This document shows, piece by piece, positions 61,541-64,000 of a stretch of 64,000 nt of DNA; the first letter of the stretch is position 1; each line of letters opens with the position of its first letter. The notes under the pieces are model-generated. The model did no database searches and was not told the origin of the DNA. It saw only the letters and a list, made by a program, of their open reading frames with translations. The position numbers and the translations under genes were made by a program. This DNA is from Planctomycetota bacterium (lineage in GTDB: Bacteria; Planctomycetota; Planctomycetia; Gemmatales; HRBIN36): NCBI GenBank assembly GCA_014584395.1, contig JACTMY010000019.1:1-64000 (forward strand), read 5' to 3'.

Positions 61541-63622
61541 ATGACCATCTCTCCCTGCCGCACGTGGATCGGGTTAACCCTTGTCTGGAGCTTGCTGACG
61601 ACGAGCCTGGCCTGGGGTTGGGCGTGGCCCGGCGCCGATGATTTGGAGGCGGCCCTGGAGCGGGGGACCAAGTCCGCCGCGCAAGCGGCGGGTCCCAGCG
61701 TCGTGCAGTTGCAAACCGTGGGCGGCAAGGAATTTGTTGGCTCGGGCCAGATGACCATGCAGCGCGGCCGCGGGCCGACGACGGGCTTGATCGTCTCGGA
61801 CGATGGCTACATTATCACCAGCAGTTTCAACCTGGCCCATCAACCCTCCAGCATCACGGTCTTCATCACGGGCCGCAACGACCCGCTCCCGGCCAAGATC
61901 ATCGCCCAGGATCAGACGCGCATGATCACGCTGCTCAAGGTGGAAGCCCAGGGACTGCCCGTTCCCCGGTGGGCGGCCAAGTCGGAACTGAAGCTCGGCC
62001 AATGGGTGCTGGCCCTGGGCCGGACCTGGTCGGACAGCCCCCAGGCGCCGCCCTCCATCAGCATCGGCATCGTCTCCGCCCTCGACCGCATCTGGGGCAA
62101 GGCCATCCAGACGGACGCCAAGGTATCCCCCGTCAATTACGGCGGGCCGTTGATCGACCTCGACGGCAAAGTCGTCGGTCTGCTCTGCCCCCTGTCGCAG
62201 CGCGGCGAGGACGATGTGGCCGGCGCGGAGTGGTACGATTCGGGCATCGGCTTCGCCATCCCCATGGAAGACATCTTGCGCGTGCTCGACCAGCTTAAGG
62301 CCGGTAAGAACCTCGAACGCGGCCTGCTTGGCGTCCAATTTCAGCCCACGGAAGCCCTCGACGCCACGCCAACGATCAGCCTCGTCTACCCCCATTCTCC
62401 CGCGGAGAAAGCGGGGCTGCAGGCCGGGGACACGATCATCGAAGTGGACGGGCAGCCCATTGCCCGCACCTCCCAGCTTCGTCATCGCCTCGGACCGAAA
62501 TACGCGGGAGACACGATCAGCTTGAAGGTGAAGCGCGACAAGGAGGAGATCGCGATTCCGCAATTGCCCTTGATCGCACCGCCCAAGTATCAACAGATGG
62601 CCTGGCTGGGCATCGCTCCGGTGCGCGACGATCCGTCCTGGGAAATCACGATTCGCTATGTGTTTCCCGAGAGTCCCGCCGACCAGGCCAAACTGGAGGC
62701 CGGCGATAAAATCGTGAACGTCGAAGGCCGGCCCGTGCCGGGGCGCGAGGGATTGGCCGCGCGGATCGGCGGCGCCATGCCCGGCAGCGAAATCAAGCTC
62801 GGCGTCCGCCGCAAGAATGGCAAAATGGAAACGATCACGGTCAAGCTCGCGGCCATAAGCGGCGCGGCGCTGCTGGCCGACTTGCCTCCCGGATCGGCCA
62901 AGAAAGCCCTGGCCCCGCGCCAGCCGCCGCCGGGCATGATGGCGCCGCCCCGGCCCACGCGCCCCGAAGCCACCAAACCGGAAACAGCCAAGCCCGTCAC
63001 AAAGGGCTTCATCGAGACCGAAGACCCCGTCCTCGGCCGCAAGACGTGGACCTATGTCCCCGAGAATTACGATCCGAACGTTTCCCACGGCCTCTTGGTC
63101 TGGCTGCATCCCGCGGGGGACCCGATGCAAGCCGCCATGCGCTCGATCTGGGAGCCGCTCTGCCAGCAGCACCATCTCATCTTGCACGCCCCCCTGGCCG
63201 ACAACCCATCGGGTTGGCTGACCAGCGAAGCCGACCTGATCCTGCAGGACGTCCGCGGACTGCTGCAAACGTACACCATCGACCGGCAGCGGATCGTCGC
63301 CCATGGCCTGGGTCAAGGCGGCACACTCGCCCTTTTCCTGGGGATGGATGCCCCCGAGGTGTTCAGCGGCGTGGCTTCCGTGGGCGGCGTCTGGGTTCAA
63401 TCGGCCAAGGAACCCCGCCCGGGACAGCGCCTCTTCTTCTTCCTCGCCAGCGGCGGCAAGGACCCCAACATCGAAGCCATCCGCGTCGTCAAGGAGCGAG
63501 TGAGCGAGCGACAGTATCCGATCTGGACCGTGGACATCCCGGACCTCGGGACCGGCTATCTCCCCGACGCGGATTTGCTTCGGCGATTGGTCTTTTGGAT
63601 CGAAACACTGGATCGCATTTGA
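61541..63622 (+). CDS. Dead trypsin-like + double PDZ + dead alpha/beta-hydrolase fusion
   Basis: The ATG at 61541 gives 693 aa with a signal peptide (about 1-27). The N-terminal trypsin-fold region has lost the whole triad: Phe96 at the His position (IITSSFNLAH), Met128 at the Asp position, and Tyr200 in VNYGGPL for Ser. Two PDZ domains follow (about 265-345 and 360-445). A Pro-rich linker leads to a C-terminal alpha/beta-hydrolase whose nucleophile elbow reads GLGQG (Gly591 for Ser), with no clear catalytic His. Both enzyme domains look inactive, so binding or scaffolding is inferred. Confidence 0.8.
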   Translation: MTISPCRTWIGLTLVWSLLTTSLAWGWAWPGADDLEAALERGTKSAAQAAGPSVVQLQTVGGKEFVGSGQMTMQRGRGPTTGLIVSDDGYIITSSFNLAHQPSSITVFITGRNDPLPAKIIAQDQTRMITLLKVEAQGLPVPRWAAKSELKLGQWVLALGRTWSDSPQAPPSISIGIVSALDRIWGKAIQTDAKVSPVNYGGPLIDLDGKVVGLLCPLSQRGEDDVAGAEWYDSGIGFAIPMEDILRVLDQLKAGKNLERGLLGVQFQPTEALDATPTISLVYPHSPAEKAGLQAGDTIIEVDGQPIARTSQLRHRLGPKYAGDTISLKVKRDKEEIAIPQLPLIAPPKYQQMAWLGIAPVRDDPSWEITIRYVFPESPADQAKLEAGDKIVNVEGRPVPGREGLAARIGGAMPGSEIKLGVRRKNGKMETITVKLAAISGAALLADLPPGSAKKALAPRQPPPGMMAPPRPTRPEATKPETAKPVTKGFIETEDPVLGRKTWTYVPENYDPNVSHGLLVWLHPAGDPMQAAMRSIWEPLCQQHHLILHAPLADNPSGWLTSEADLILQDVRGLLQTYTIDRQRIVAHGLGQGGTLALFLGMDAPEVFSGVASVGGVWVQSAKEPRPGQRLFFFLASGGKDPNIEAIRVVKERVSERQYPIWTVDIPDLGTGYLPDADLLRRLVFWIETLDRI

Positions 63623-63750
63623 CAGCCGCAAACTGGGACGAAACCCCCGCCCGGCCGCGGGAGATGGATGACTTTCGGGCCTGGTCATGATATCGTAAAT
63701 GGTAGATCACTCCCACCGCTTTTCACGACAACCATTCAGGAGAACGTTCG

Positions 63751-64000
63751 ATGCCAGGTACCCCCCTCACTCGCCGCTGGCGGGTCATGCTCAGCGCATT
63801 GCTGTGCGCCGCCTTGCTCGGCTGGTCGCTCCATGCCGGGGACGCCCCGACCGGGGACGCCGCGACGCGCCACGCCGCCGCTGAAGCCCACATCATGAAG
63901 GACATCGGCTTTCTGGCCGGGGACATGTGCGAAGGCCGCGGCATTCATACCCATGGCATTCATATCGCCGCCGATTTCATCGCTGCCAATTTCAAGGCCT
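63751..64000 (+). CDS. M28-family aminopeptidase-like protein, N-terminal part (continues beyond window)
   Basis: The ATG at 63751 has AGGAG 8 bp upstream. The visible 83 residues hold a signal peptide (about 1-30) and a start typical of M28 zinc peptidases (IMKDIGFLAGDMCEGRG, then a G-I-H-x-A-A-D-F-I-A stretch). The metal ligands lie outside the window. Confidence 0.7.
   Translation, partial: MPGTPLTRRWRVMLSALLCAALLGWSLHAGDAPTGDAATRHAAAEAHIMKDIGFLAGDMCEGRGIHTHGIHIAADFIAANFKA

Noticed and set aside
61574-63688. 704-codon open frame on the minus strand
   Set aside because: Antisense shadow of the pseudoprotease/hydrolase fusion gene; no domain recognised.

Overview
The window looks like chromosomal DNA of a planctomycete, most likely of the Gemmatales/Gemmataceae type. 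The evidence is the set of families present: two DUF1559 pseudopilins with the H-x-G-G-x-N-F/DGS tail, DUF1501, DUF1573, DUF1570, DUF1080, NPCBM, a PEP-CTERM protein, a very large secretin, and an ECF sigma factor paired with a zinc-finger Ser/Thr kinase. DNA is GC-rich, so long antisense open frames are common and were discarded. A Kdo transferase gene (waaA) indicates a lipid A type outer membrane. No rRNA, tRNA, CRISPR array or insertion sequence was seen. Families were recognised by eye; no database search was run.

Layout. 1-3976: tail of a DUF1559 gene, then an AT-richer islet (a small Cys-rich secreted protein and a LolA-like protein) leading into an overlapping DUF1573-DUF1559 operon. 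An exact 49-bp direct repeat brackets this stretch. 4090-12842: DUF1501, a lipoprotein, the 1666-aa secretin and a DUF1570 metalloprotease-like protein. 12920-18663: a sugar ABC importer operon (minus strand), divergent from DUF1080 and CPBP protease genes. 18682-23999: housekeeping genes asd, recG and asnB. 24281-28662: a TetR-type regulator and its apparent target, an envelope protein, and a Y-family DNA polymerase with a candidate SOS operator.

28788-35673: an SRPBCC membrane protein and two DUF6263 paralogues, then an ExbB/MotA-like stator, an actin/Hsp70-like protein and a membrane-anchored coiled-coil VWA protein. I read the last three as a candidate ion-driven envelope machine; it is the most novel-looking system here. 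35688-44401: class IV aminotransferase, waaA, methanethiol-oxidase-like protein, an STN-like protein and a serine protease sharing a C-terminal module, a VOC protein, a methyltransferase and an SGNH-like lipoprotein. 44428-52279: two unrecognised signal-less proteins, the kinase/sigma pair, a PEP-CTERM protein and a LysM plus HExxH protein. 52523-64000: a Lys-Asp-Ser repeat protein with partner, an NPCBM protein, an active trypsin-like protease, a PQQ-type propeller, two catalytically dead protease homologues (one fused to a dead alpha/beta hydrolase), and the start of an M28 peptidase.
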